The notes under the pieces were generated by a model that was not told the DNA's origin, ran no database searches, and worked only from the letters and a program-made list of their open reading frames with translations. The translations under genes were made by a program, and so were the position numbers. Positions 32,481-43,215 of a stretch of DNA of 64,000 bases are shown here, piece by piece. The stretch is taken from the NCBI GenBank assembly GCA_021018995.1, contig JAJIZI010000019.1, forward strand, positions 496,001 through 560,000. Direction: 5' to 3'. Numbering within the stretch: the stretch's first letter is position 1; the number at the start of each line of letters is the position of its first letter. This DNA is from Chloranthus sessilifolius. Its lineage: Eukaryota; Streptophyta; Magnoliopsida; Chloranthales; Chloranthaceae.

Positions 32481-34063
32481 GGCCTGACTCGGCAGGCAAA
32501 TAAACTCATCCATCACCGGCCGCTCCAGGGAACACACACCTAGCCCAGAATCTTCCCCACCTAGAAGCAAGACCTGATCCGACAGGCAAACAAAGGACCT
32601 ATCACCGGAATGTGCACGTCCTTGAGGTGTATCAACATGGCAAGTTGGTCTGTCTAAGGAAACATGCAAAAATAAAAATGGTTTGAGCATGCTCAAATTC
32701 TCAAACTGACATATGCAAAAAAAAAAAAGAAAAAAAGAAGAAGAAGAAGAAGAAGAAGAAAAAAGAAAAAAAAGGAGAAGGTTCGGGATAACAACCTTTC
32801 ATTATGTAGTTAAAATCCTGAGTAGGTTGACCCCACCTTCCAAGCTTTGACTTTGATCACCCACCTTCTGATCTATGATTAACCAAGAGTGCACCCGACT
32901 TCAGACCGTTAGAAAAAAGTCTATTGTCAGTTGAAACTGACCCGTCAAAAATGAAATTACAACCAACCAAACTATGTGCAAACATACAGACCGAAGGGCT
33001 CATTCCCTTTTATTTCCTTTTACATAGGCTTAAAACCTGTATAGGCATGGTGTCCTTGTTGAATGTACGCACTTGCGTCTGGGTATCCGCAGGATGGTCG
33101 TTTGTCCTCGTAAATTGTACCTTAGGGTCGAGGCTTCTGTTCGCGCCTATTTGCTGCTTATCGCCCTTGATGGCTGTCTGTGCATAGTTAGTAAGATGTG
33201 ATTTCATTAGGGACGGAGGCTAGAATTGACCATCTCTTTCGATGGATGTTTGGTCCTAGCCCGATCTTTTTTAGCTTTGTCTCGAGTTAAGGCACTTCGG
33301 TTCATGTGAATCACGAGCACCTCGCCACCGGAACGGGCACATCCCCAAGGTGCACCCATCCCCAGCAGAGCGCACACACTCTTAAAGCGTATCAACTAGC
33401 ATTTGATCCACTTAAAGAGTTGTGCAAGAATAAAATTGCCAGAGGTCCTTGAGCTTTGCTTAGAGGCCTCAAAACAAAAGAAAATTAAAAAAAACACACA
33501 AAAATTTACTTTGAAAATGGGCATGCATTCCCAAGAAGTGTTGCGACATCAATATTCGCTCCACTCGGCTAAATCATGCTAAAGCAACCTCGAGGTTGAT
33601 GGGTTCACCCAGAAACTCTGAGCCTTAGCTAGGTAAGGGCACCCGTGGCCGTTCTAATGGAGCTATCAATACCCTATAGGATTGGACACATTTTTTAGGC
33701 CTTCGCCTTGTGTAATTCGCGTCGATTCCGAAGCATAGATCGATCGCCCCGTTTCATAGAGGTGTCTGGTTCAGATTAGTACTCAATATCACAAATCTAT
33801 AATTTCCCTCAAGAAGTGGACGATATCCCGGGTAGCGGGCTTACACTTTCTGTGATCATCGTAGTTATGCCAAGTAATGTCGCAATGCGCTTGGGGATTG
33901 TTAGCTTTGAGGTACGAACGATATCCTGAAATGAGAGGGCTTACATACATTCACCATCACCATGGATGTTTGAGAATTGAGTTGAACTAGGTGGACCCAT
34001 CAAACTGCCTCAAACCTCTTCGGATGTCTCGTGTCGTTGGCGTCCGATCATTAGTGATCGAAT
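32481..34063 (+). other. 3' non-coding region of element A, second piece
   Basis: No gene is supported. It includes a GAA/AAG microsatellite at about 32,720-32,765 and two copies of a segment around CCTGATCCGRCAGGCA (one before the solo LTR at about 29,790, one at about 32,573). Confidence 0.5.
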
Positions 34064-34079
34064 ACCAAAGAGGGGCATC
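34064..34079 (+). promoter_or_regulatory. Polypurine tract of element A
   Basis: ACCAAAGAGGGGCATC lies directly before the LTR start TGTAGACACCC. The same tract precedes the LTRs of element 2 (41,574) and element 3 (54,637) on the minus strand. Confidence 0.8.
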
Positions 34080-34469
34080 TGTAGACACCCAAATTTGGCC
34101 CGCCCAAGGCCTGATCAGTCTGTACTCTGAGAGAGATGTACCCCTGTGCTTTTGATGGCACCCTTGAACCCTTAGGAACCAACCCAAACCTTTTGAAATC
34201 ATCCTGAACCTATTAGAACCATTCCCCTAACCCTTAGAGATCACCCCCAAACCCTAGGATCCCTTCCTAGACCCAACTTAAACCCTTCTGAGCAATTGAT
34301 GGGAGGAGAGCTATAAAATTTCACACAGACCATTTCTAAGGAGGAGCTCTATACCATTGGAAGGAGGACTTCTCCAACTTTCTAGCAAGCCAAAGATCAC
34401 CTAATTTGGAGTTGTGGTTCAAAAGTTATGGCTGATTGAAGTTTCACATAAAATCATAACTTTTGCTCA

Positions 34470-34685
34470 GGCGTATGTATTAGATACGCCCAGCCAATTT
34501 GGCCCCATTTTGGTCAGGCGTATATATTATATATGCCTAGCATATTTGGGCCAAATTTAGCCGGACGTATATAATACATACACCCAGCATAGGTAGGGCC
34601 CACCACAGACACTCACCTTCTCAGATCTCCTCTGGTTTTCATGAAAATCATTGTACATAAACTAGGCGTATGTAATATATATGCC
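34470..34685. promoter_or_regulatory. Four 21-bp dyads in the LTR of element A, upstream of its TATA box
   Basis: Copies at 34,470-34,490, 34,517-34,537, 34,563-34,583 and 34,665-34,685. The first three are 46-47 bp apart. Each keeps GGCG...CGCC ends (one or two changes in three of them) and the TAATA/TATTA centre. They lie about 280-500 bp before the TATA box. Confidence 0.8.
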
Positions 34686-35450
34686 CAGCTTAGCTACAGT
34701 AACTGTCATCAAATGCTTGAATTTCTTTCATCTGGTTTGACCTTTTGATCATCTCCTTGGTTGAGGTGGGTGTCTTAAGGTTGGTTGCACCCCCTTTGAG
34801 CTTATTGGCAACCCTTAAGTCACCCATGGTCTCACCCCATCATCTGCCATTGAAACCAGTTTTCTAAACCCCTAGGACCCTAAAAACCTAGAAAACCTTA
34901 GATGGAGGATTACCTAATTGCTAAACTAATTAGCTCTTAAGTAACCCTCTAACCCACTTCTTCTCTATAAATAGAGAGGCCCCCCCTCTTCTGAAAAGGG
35001 TTGAAAAATTAAGGTTGAGAGTTTTTACCTAAGAGAGAAAGTGCTTAAGTGAGAAGATCTTTCTCCCTTTGGTGCACCATCCCCATACAAATTCCAGAAT
35101 TGAAAAAGCCCCTTTAGACCTTAGTATTTCACTAAAAACCTCTAGGTTAGGTGTGTGTTACCCCCTAGCTTTCCTTCTCTACCTCTTAGCTTCAAGCCTT
35201 AGGAGTTAGAACCCCATTCCATACCATACAAGCCTTCAAAAAGCTCACCGAAGCAAGCCAACGCAAGGCTCCCCAATGGTGATACAAGGGCCCGAGAGCT
35301 CCGGCTCTCCCCTCTATTCCTCTGCCTTCTTTACTTTTCCTCTATCCTAGAATTGAGCCGTTACGCTGCCCAAATTTTGGCAAGCAGGAAGGGCTCAATA
35401 GGATCGGTGTGCTTTCGAGCAAGGGGAAGTGCCACTCATTTTGCTTCCTT

Positions 35451-35503
35451 ATATATATATATAATTATATATACATATATATATATATATATATACTATA
35501 TAA
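35451..35503. repeat. TA microsatellite
   Basis: Runs of TATATA broken by AATTATA and CATATA. Confidence 0.9.
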
Positions 35504-36270
35504 ACCAGCCCCACATAGACCTGGCCTTAAGTAGAGACCGCATTTAGCGGTGATTGGGTGCCTAACACCTTCCTAATCGATAACCGAAGCCCCTACCAAA
35601 GAACTTTTGGTGTGGACCGGATTCAGAGTCATATTTTTAGCACTTCGGTGCTCATAAAAATTGATCTAGGTTTCTTGAGACACCAAAAGCTCCGGGTGGT
35701 GACTCTAAATATTTTATTTAGCGAGCGCATCGCCGCAATGGGATTGTTAAAAAAATACCACGGTTGCACAATACCACTACACAATTATGATCATAGACAT
35801 AATTTGAACCATCGACCATCAATCATACGCACACTATAATGAGTACTAATGTTAACCATAACGTACGTCCATACAGCTATGCAGTCATTACAAAATGAGT
35901 TTATTATAAACTTGTAATAATGATCTTGAAATTCCAAAATTTAGGCATTTAATCATCCCTATAACAGCTAACTACCATCCTAATTTAATCGAGTATGATA
36001 TATCCAAGCATTCAATGAAGAAGATAATTCTAGATTGCCATTCACAATGACCTCTCCCGATGCATATGATTTAAGTGAGAACTCGAATTAATTATTGATA
36101 ATTCTACATAGTTAAAGAGATGACTCTGATACATATTAACTAATAATGTTACTATAAAGAATGTAGTCCTAACAAAGGATGGATTCTAAACCCCTAGTCT
36201 GCAAAATTCTCAATCTGCTCAAAGGAAATTGGTCATTCATCATTTGAGAGTAACATAAAAATCTTGACAA

Positions 36271-37140
36271 TTAGTAATAAATATTTACCTTGAATGGCAT
36301 CATTTGCCACCTGGGCATCTCGTGTTGAAGCCTCACCAGCATGACCCTGAATTGTAGGTAGAAATGGTCTGAAAGTAGATGTTGATGGCAATTCTTTACC
36401 CGGTGTCCTTTCTCACCGCATCGAAAACATGTGCCCAAAGCTAACCTATAGTTCTCCATTTTATGATGCTTTCCACAACACACACATGTATCAATCAGTG
36501 CAGATGCGGAGATACATAAGGTCTGTTGCCCAGGAGGAACTCTAGCTGTTGTTAGATCTGAAGGATGAGAGGTCACTTGGACAACCCCTCTAGCTGCTAG
36601 GGCATTTCGTCCAGAGAGGGCAAGAGCACGATCCTGAATTGTGGATCAAGAAGTATCAGGAGTAGTTGCTGATGTCGTCGCCCCCTTCCTCAATGCGGAA
36701 CAATGTTTTATCAGGTGTCTAATTTGCCCACACTTGAAACACGCACTCGCGGACCATCTACAGTTCTCCGTCCTATGCCGCGTCCTACACCTTGAGCAGG
36801 ACTCAATTTGTGTGGATGGATAACTGTGAGTCATGCCTCATAATATTATCATGAGCAAAGCGGTCTGCTGGGACATTGTGCTGACCATTGTCCCCAACAA
36901 CTGCTTGGTTTGCTCGTGATCCTTTTCTCTGGTGTGTACGATCTTCGCTCTTTTGCGAGGTGCCATATAGATCTGTCAAAATGAAACAAAGATTCCAATT
37001 AACAGTGATCGTGATCATCATGGCCCCATGTTTCGATAAAAATCTAAAACATAACTCATATCCTATAATCGTACTTCTATCACGATCAGCAAGTATCTCT
37101 ACCACAAGTGATCGTGAAAATCCACAACCTATGTGCTAAA
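36271..37140 (-). pseudogene. Chromovirus gag remnant with two pairs of zinc-knuckle-like motifs
   Basis: On the minus strand, 37,105-36,803 holds a charged stretch (TSQKSEDRTHQRKGSRANQ). The piece 36,834-36,646 has CSRCRTRHRTENC and CFKCGQIRHLIKHC, and 36,576-36,271 has CVCCGKHHKMENY and CFRCGEKGHRVKNC. The second motif of each pair fits CX2CX4HX4C, and the pairs look like a duplication. The central capsid domain expected between N-terminus and knuckles is missing, so the gene has an internal deletion. Zinc knuckles bind the element RNA during packaging. The reading frame is open only in pieces. Confidence 0.68.
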
Positions 37141-37185
37141 CAAAACCTACTACCATAGCTTTGAATCCCTAGAAGACATAAAGCC

Positions 37186-37202
37186 TATGCTTTGATACCA
37201 AC
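37186..37202 (-). promoter_or_regulatory. Primer binding site, tRNA-Met type
   Basis: The minus strand reads TTGGTATCAAAGC directly after the LTR end. It differs by one base from the TGGTATCAGAGC match to plant initiator tRNA-Met. Confidence 0.75.
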
Positions 37203-38294
37203 TGTGACAGTCCGATTTTCCAGTTTCCACAAAATCCTGTACAATTTTTTTTTTTCATCTTACTCTTGAGACTCAGGGAAAATCGGATCGTCGGGTCGCC
37301 CTTCACGATTCAAATATAGAATTTACTTGGTACACCTACAAAATGTAGAATCAAAGTAAGGGTACATACGACAATATAAATGTTTCCTTCTATACATAAT
37401 AACTAATCAAAAAGGTCCAAAAGAAACCACCGGTGATGGCTGACCATCACCAAAACAATGACTTACAAAACATAACTACAAAAACTAATAGTGTCATTGT
37501 ATCTGATTATAGGACATACCAAGTCCAAGTCCAAAAGTATATAAACAAAACCCAAAGTGCTCCCAATCCAACACAAGCACCTAGGGTAGAAATTCCCAAA
37601 CGGGAGATCATGTTCTTCTCTCCGGCACCAGATTCAGATATACACCTGTGACGTATAGTCGAGGTGAGCTAACAGTCTAAGTTTAGTAAGGGAAAGCTCA
37701 ATGTAAAATTAACATTTTCATCATCTAGAAGCGTAGATTCAATAATAGAATTGAAAGGTAATTCAAAAACTGAGTTTCACGAAAATAACTGGAATTTATA
37801 TCAAGACGGAATCTCAAAATAATTTCAATAGTCTACGATGGTGGGTTACATAAAGATCACAACTGCAAAATTTGGGGTTCTTAAGTGTTGTCTGATTTCT
37901 TGCTCACGTATGTGTTTCACATACAACTTATCATGTCATGCACAACTTAACACAATTTTAAAGACATTTGAATTCAAGCAAAACTGATCTTGAATGCAGA
38001 TTTCAAAGGTGTTCACATGATTTCTAAATCTTTTCTCATGACACAAAGAAAACTTAAACTGATCACTTAAATACAATATCAAGCATATATAGCATTGAGA
38101 GCCATAAATTGTTTGATGGAAATCCCTAACCATCGTCGCTCAATTGAACACTTGCAGAATTGCTCAAGCCCCTGCGTTATGAGGGATACTTGGCGAAGTG
38201 AAATTACCGATGGCCACATTTCTATCACGTCCTCTTGATCACAACCTAAAACACATCAATTTATATCCTATATAAAAAAAATAATGAATAACAG
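37203..38294 (-). repeat. Partial LTR of the Tekay/Del-like element
   Basis: It ends TGTCACA on the minus strand. Around 37,640-37,670 it carries the segment matching CTATACGTCGCAGG of the solo LTR (about 32,010). The 5' start is missing. Confidence 0.6.
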
Positions 38295-40029
38295 TGTTGG
38301 TATGCGCTTTTTCTGGGTCCCTTTCGGTCCTCGAAAAGAGTGGCCCAATTCGGTCCAAGTGGACTCTGGCAAAGGTGGTGTTTTTAGAGGTAATTAAATA
38401 TTGAAAATAAAGAGGTAAATCCTAGGAAAATACCTGATTCGTTGCGATCACCAGCTGCAGATGTTTATCGACGCTGCAACACGTCACTGATCATGCCTTT
38501 CGGGATGGAGGTATGGGTTGTTCTGTTTACTGAATCATTGGTCGATCGATGTCAGCAGCACTGGGTCGCCTATAAGTTCAGTCAAGCTAGTTTTCCTAAT
38601 TCTTTTCTAACTGCTTTACCTTTCCCACACTTGCTATGACTCTTAGTTATTTTAATTACTTGATATTATTAGGGATCTAATTGATTTTAATCCTATTAGA
38701 AGTCTAATTAGTCGGGGAGTCCTAATTCAATTAAGTCTCCTAATCTGACTAGAAGTCTAATTCACTTATGTTCGAATCTATTTAAGGTTCCTAATCTCAC
38801 TAGAAATACTAACCTTACTAGAACTGTAATAAGATATGCTAATTAAATTGATCAAATTAATTCTATCAAAACTCTAATTAATCAAGATATACTAATCCTA
38901 TCAAAAATTATAAAAAAAAGGGTTTTGGGCCCACTATACTAAGGAGGATCGGCCCCATTCTCGGGTATCCTCCGTAAGCTCCCTTGGGAAAATCAGATGG
39001 CTAGGGTTTGAAAAACTGATTTCTAATTTAGAAATTATAAATTTAGAGATTGCAACCATAAATTTTAAAGGAATTAAAAGACTGGAATTGAGAACTATGA
39101 ACTAGAATGATGAGACTAAAACTTATAAATTTAGGATTGAAACTGAAGTTAAGATCTAGAACATAGAAGTTGAGATTTGAAGATCATAGACCTAAGCTCT
39201 AGAAATTAAGAATAAAATTCAAGGCTAAAAACTAGAATCAAAGCTATGAATTAGAATATAAAAATATGAAGAGAAATAAAAAAGCTAAAGCTAAGGACTG
39301 GCTCTAGTAACTATGAATTAGAACTAGTGATAAAAACTAAAAAAAGAGAAAGGAATCTAGAACTAAAATCTAAAACTAGAATCTAAGATCTAGAACGTAC
39401 GATCTAGAACTAGAAGAATTAAAAAAAAAACTAGAATAAAAGTATACTTGAGGCCCGGGCCGCAGAGAGGAATCTCGAAACTCTTAAGCTTGAAAGCGAG
39501 GAACTCAAGAGAGAAAAATATGTATAAAAAATTGTGTGTTTTTGAGTTATGGTGGTGGGGTCTATTTATAGGTATTTGGCCAATTGTGTGCCCTTTGGGG
39601 TGCACTTAATTGGTCGGTGAATTTCAATTACGCACCCTGTTTGGGGTCCTTAATTGAATTACGCGCCTTGCCTCAGGCGCTCAATCACTTTGAGTCGGTG
39701 ACCATCTCACTGAGTGACCGGCTAACTGGCTCAGCCAAGTGTCCCAGTCCTAGTCTAATTGGACTGATTGCATGCCTTGATTAGTGCACTTAATCAATTA
39801 AACGCCATGTCAACTACATTTAATAGAGGAGTTTTGACGGTCTAGGGAGTTAGAGACCAGGTTCATTTGGGAACCAATTGCGCACAAGTGGTGGGGTGGT
39901 AAATCGATTGCGCACATTGAATAGGGCATGAAATCGGGTCTCAAGGTGGTTTTTAGACGGATAGAAGGCCAGTCCAAAATAGACTAATTGCACGCTGGTG
40001 ATTATGCGAGCAATATGATTATGTGCGCC
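38295..40029 (-). repeat. LTR F: 5'-truncated LTR of the element-3 family
   Basis: The minus strand ends ...ACCAACA at 38,295. The stretches CAGCTGCAGATGTTTATCGA and GGTCCTCG, and the 'TACGCGCC...GGCGCTCAAT' motifs, match LTR E (52,152-54,636). Its 5' third is missing exactly where the LTR of element 2 ends (40,030), so element 2 probably inserted into it. It includes a low-complexity stretch of AACTAGAA-type repeats (39,000-39,430). Confidence 0.75.
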
Positions 40030-41573
40030 TGTGAAATCGTGAATTTTCATCAAAGCCGTCGCGACGATGCGCTCGTGATAAATATTTAGAGTCGCCACCC
40101 AGAGCTTTTGGTATTCGAGGAAACCCAAATCAAATTTAAAGAGCACCGAAGTACCAAAAATTGACTCTGAATCCGGACTATGCCAAAGGCTCTTGGGTAG
40201 GGGCTTCATTTATCGATTGGAAAGGTGTTAGACACCCAATCAACCCGTTTAATATGGTCTCTACTTATGAACAAAATAAAAATAATATAAAAGAAATAAA
40301 AAAGCCTTCCTCTTACCAAAAGGGCCTTAAAATCCTATTTGTGCCCCTCCGTTCCTACTGAAAATTCATTGGTGTAACGGCACAAATGAGAGGATGGAGG
40401 AAGAACTGAGAAGGGAGTAGAGGGGAGAGCCGGAACTCTCGGGCCCTTATTGCACCACTGTGGAGCCTTGTGTTGGCTTGCTTCGGTGAGCTTTTGATCG
40501 CTTGTATAGCTTAATGATGGATTCTAACTCTTAGGGTGGATAGCTAAGAGGTAGGGAGGAAATTCTATGGGATAACACACACCTAAACTACGGCTTTTAG
40601 GTGAAAGGCTAAGGTTTAAAGAAGGTTTGAAAGCTATGGAATTTGTATGTCAATGGTGTACTAGGAGAGAGAGAGAAGTGATTCCTTAATCTCTTTTTTT
40701 GTAAATTTTTTCAAGCCTTTGTAAAGGGAGGGGTGCCTCTCTATTTATAGGAAAAAGAGAGGTTAGGAGGATTGTTTAGAGGCTAACTTAGATTAGCAAT
40801 TAGGTAATCTAGCCATCTAAGGTTTTCTAGAATTTTTAGAGCCTTGAAAAGTGTGAAGGTTAACTCTAATGATAGATGATAGGGTGAAGCTTTAAACCAC
40901 TTAATGGTTTGCAAATAAATAGTTAATGGGTGTAACAGAACTAGCAAAATACACCCTAAAGGTCAAGATGGTCAATGAGTCAAACCCCAATCTCAAAATT
41001 TGAGGCAAAAACCTAGTTACTGTTCCTAAGCTTGGTGTAACTAATAGATGCGCTAGGCAAAGGTACAGTAAAATAGTGCTCTATAGGGATTTGAGAGGCT
41101 GCAAGCCCGCGGGAGACCCACATATAACTGGCGCAACTATTAGTTGTGCCAAATCCCAAAGGGGAACTCAACCAAATTATAATTCTGCCCCTGAGATTTG
41201 GAATGCGATATCTTCTTGTATACAGCTCCGATTGGGGTGATTCTTGGGTTGATGGAAAGCTGAGGACTTTTAATTTTCAATGGTATATGATTCAATCATA
41301 GTAGAAGGTCACAGCTAGTCCTAGTGCACCATTCTTCATCCATTGCTCGGGAAAGCTAAGTTTAGGTCCGAAATGGTTTCTAAGGGTCGGGATGGGTTTC
41401 TAAGGATTCGGGAAGGTTCCTAAGGGACCTAGGGTGATTCCTAAGGGTTTGGAATGACTCCTAAGGTTTTGAAAAGGTTCCTAAGAGTTACATACATGCC
41501 ATCAAAAGCTCGGAGATGCACCTCTCTCGAAATGTGTCTCGATTGGGCCTTGGGCCAAATTTGGGTGTCTATA
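40030..41573 (-). repeat. 3' LTR of element 2, 1,544 bp
   Basis: The minus strand starts TATAGACACCCAAATTTGG (the usual TG start changed to TA) and ends CACGATTTCACA. TATA box CTATAAATAG is on the minus strand at 40,750-40,741. Two 21-bp dyads are at 41,034-41,054 (imperfect) and 41,130-41,150 (one mismatch), 96 bp apart, which is twice 48. Confidence 0.87.
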
Positions 41574-42704
41574 GATGTCTCTCTTTGGTATCCGATCACT
41601 AATGATCGAATACCAAAGAAAAGAGACATCTGAAGACGCCCAAGGCATTACTGATGGGTCCACTGCATTCAGAATGAACTTTAAACATCTGACGGGTAAC
41701 ATGGTGAGAAAATGAAAGCCCTGTATGTTGGGATAATGGTCATTCCTCAAGGTAATTAGTCCCCAAGCACTTAGCGACATTACTGGGCATAACCGAGGTG
41801 GAATGAGTTATGAAAGCCCAATAGCTGAGAAAAATATTCGCTTCTCGAGTTGCGAAAACCCATTAGCCAAGAAAAATGGTTGCTTCTCGAGATGGTTTGA
41901 AGGAGTTTGATGTTCAAAATTCATTCTGAATAGAAAAACTTCATAAGTAAGGGGGTGATTGACCCACATTCAAAGATAGGTGCAACGCAAGTACGCAAGA
42001 TACCACAGTTTGTGTCTAATCATATGAGGCATTGACTGCCTAATTTGACTGGTCACTGGTGCCCCTGCTTGAAGCAGGGTTCAAGGTCTTTGGGGAACCA
42101 TTGATCCCAAAGTTTATTTAGCACGACTACCTGAGCGGAGAGAATAAATGTTGCAACGCTTTTTGAGAGTACGTGCCATTTTTTCAAAACACATATTTTC
42201 TGTTATTTTATGTGGGAAATTTTTGACCTTTTTTATGTTTATCATTTTATGGATTTTTAAGTTATCATTTCATGTGATCTTAAATCTATTACTTCATTCT
42301 ATTTTATTCTATCACTTTATGTGACTTTATTCCATTATTTTATCAGAATTATTTTTGGGATTTTTTGATCATTTTATGTGGATTTTTGGCTTTTTCAAAG
42401 CTATCATTTTATGTGATTTTTTGGTTTTTCAAAACTATCATTTTATGTAATTTTTTTTGGCTTTTTATGTGGGACTCTTTATCATTTTTTTTGAATTTTT
42501 TTTTCACGTTTTCCTATGTAGGATCGGGATGCTTATTGATCTTGGTCCACTCTATTCTAGCACGGTTTCCCCGGCAAGGCAAATGAGGATCGACATACCA
42601 TTTAAGAGCACATGCATCTTGCCGGGGATAACAAAACCAAGAAAAGGGGTATCGGGCTATGTGTGTGACCCGTACCAGGCCCAAAACCCATCCCATAAGT
42701 GACT
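41574..42704 (-). other. 3' non-coding region of element 2 with polypurine tract and ATTTTATGTG repeats
   Basis: The polypurine tract (minus: ACCAAAGAGAGACATC) is at 41,574-41,589. From about 42,190 to 42,500 the unit around ATCATTTTATGTGATTTTTT recurs six or more times at irregular 40-60 bp spacing. No gene. Confidence 0.6.
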
Positions 42705-42773
42705 GGTGCAACTAATAGTTGCGCCAAGCCAACTGGGGTGCCAAAATAGCCTGGCGCAATTAATAGATGCACC
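42705..42773. promoter_or_regulatory. Two 21-bp dyads upstream of the antisense gene of element 2
   Basis: Copies at 42,705-42,725 and 42,753-42,773, 48 bp apart. Consensus arms are GGCGCAACTA and TAGTTGCGCC around one base; each copy has one or a few mismatches. The length, spacing and TAATA centre equal those of the element A dyads, but three arm base pairs are different. Confidence 0.8.
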
Positions 42774-42779
42774 AGACGT

Positions 42780-43215
42780 GGCTGGGGATCAAATTTAAAG
42801 AGCCCGAGTTCAGGCTGCAGGGGTGTGTTTTCAAAACTTCTTTCTTCCCCCTCTCCAAATTGAAAAATAGAGCCCCCTAGGGTTCCTTTACATCGCCTCT
42901 ATGCGTGCCTTATTGCCGGCATTTGCTTGCGCCGATTGATCATCCGCACCGCGCTAGATCAAAGACCCCTTTTTCTTCAAAGGTAACCATTTAAAACCTA
43001 TTTTATTTTATTTTTCTTAATTTTTCTTGCAAATGTGATCATGATCTTGCATTTTTAGATGATGAATGGTTTATTTTCATTGTAAGCATATTTATTGATG
43101 ATGTGTTGATGATATTTCATGGATGATGCCCTATATTTATTATTTTTATGAGTTTTATTAATATATAATCTATATATATATTATTATTATATTTTATTTT
43201 ATTTGCGCATATAGT
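42780..43215 (+). other. Leader exon and intron of the antisense gene of element 2
   Basis: The leader with CCCCCTAGGG is followed by the donor AAAG/GTAACC at 42,982/42,983 and an AT-rich stretch to about 43,215 (GCATATAG as possible acceptor). This matches the leader of gene A2 in element A, not that of A1. Confidence 0.5.

Larger units (their letters stand above)
1..35770 (+). mobile_element. Element A: Tat-lineage Ty3/gypsy retrotransposon, 5' part outside the window, interrupted by two insertions
   Basis: The polyprotein remains have the order linker, RT, RNase H, second RNase H, integrase. The paired RNase H domains and the RT signature YVDDMIAKS are typical of the Tat group (Retand/Ogre/Grande relatives). 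A long 3' region with two antisense genes follows, then a polypurine tract and a TG...CA 3' LTR ending at 35,770. The 3' region is split by an Athila element (9,822-27,761) and a solo LTR (29,858-32,475). Without these, about 9.5 kb separates pol from the LTR. Extra antisense genes at this position are known in Tat elements such as Grande and Retand. The 5' LTR, gag and protease lie outside the window. All pol domains carry stops, so the copy is dead. Confidence 0.85.
34080..35770 (+). repeat. 3' LTR of element A, 1,691 bp
   Basis: It begins TGTAGACACCCAAATTTGG and ends CACGGTTGCACA. A TATA box, CTATAAATAG, is at 34,965-34,974. Near the end CCGGGTGGTGACTCTAAATA is followed by GCGAGCGCATCGCCGC, as in the LTR of element 2 (inverted at 40,060-40,110). 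A TA-rich microsatellite lies inside at 35,451-35,503. Confidence 0.88.
35771..38294 (-). mobile_element. Fragment of a Tekay/Del-like chromovirus: LTR end, primer site and 5' gag part
   Basis: On the minus strand an LTR end (CTGTCACA) is followed by GTTGGTATCAAAGC, a Met-type primer site, then gag remains with zinc knuckles. The 3' side is cut at 35,770 by the end of element A. The LTR side is cut at about 38,294, where LTR F begins. It is likely the oldest layer of the stack. Confidence 0.72.

Noticed and set aside
32097-32696. 199-residue open frame on the minus strand
   Set aside because: It crosses the right border of the solo LTR and its target duplication at 32,475, has no motif and cannot be an inherited gene.
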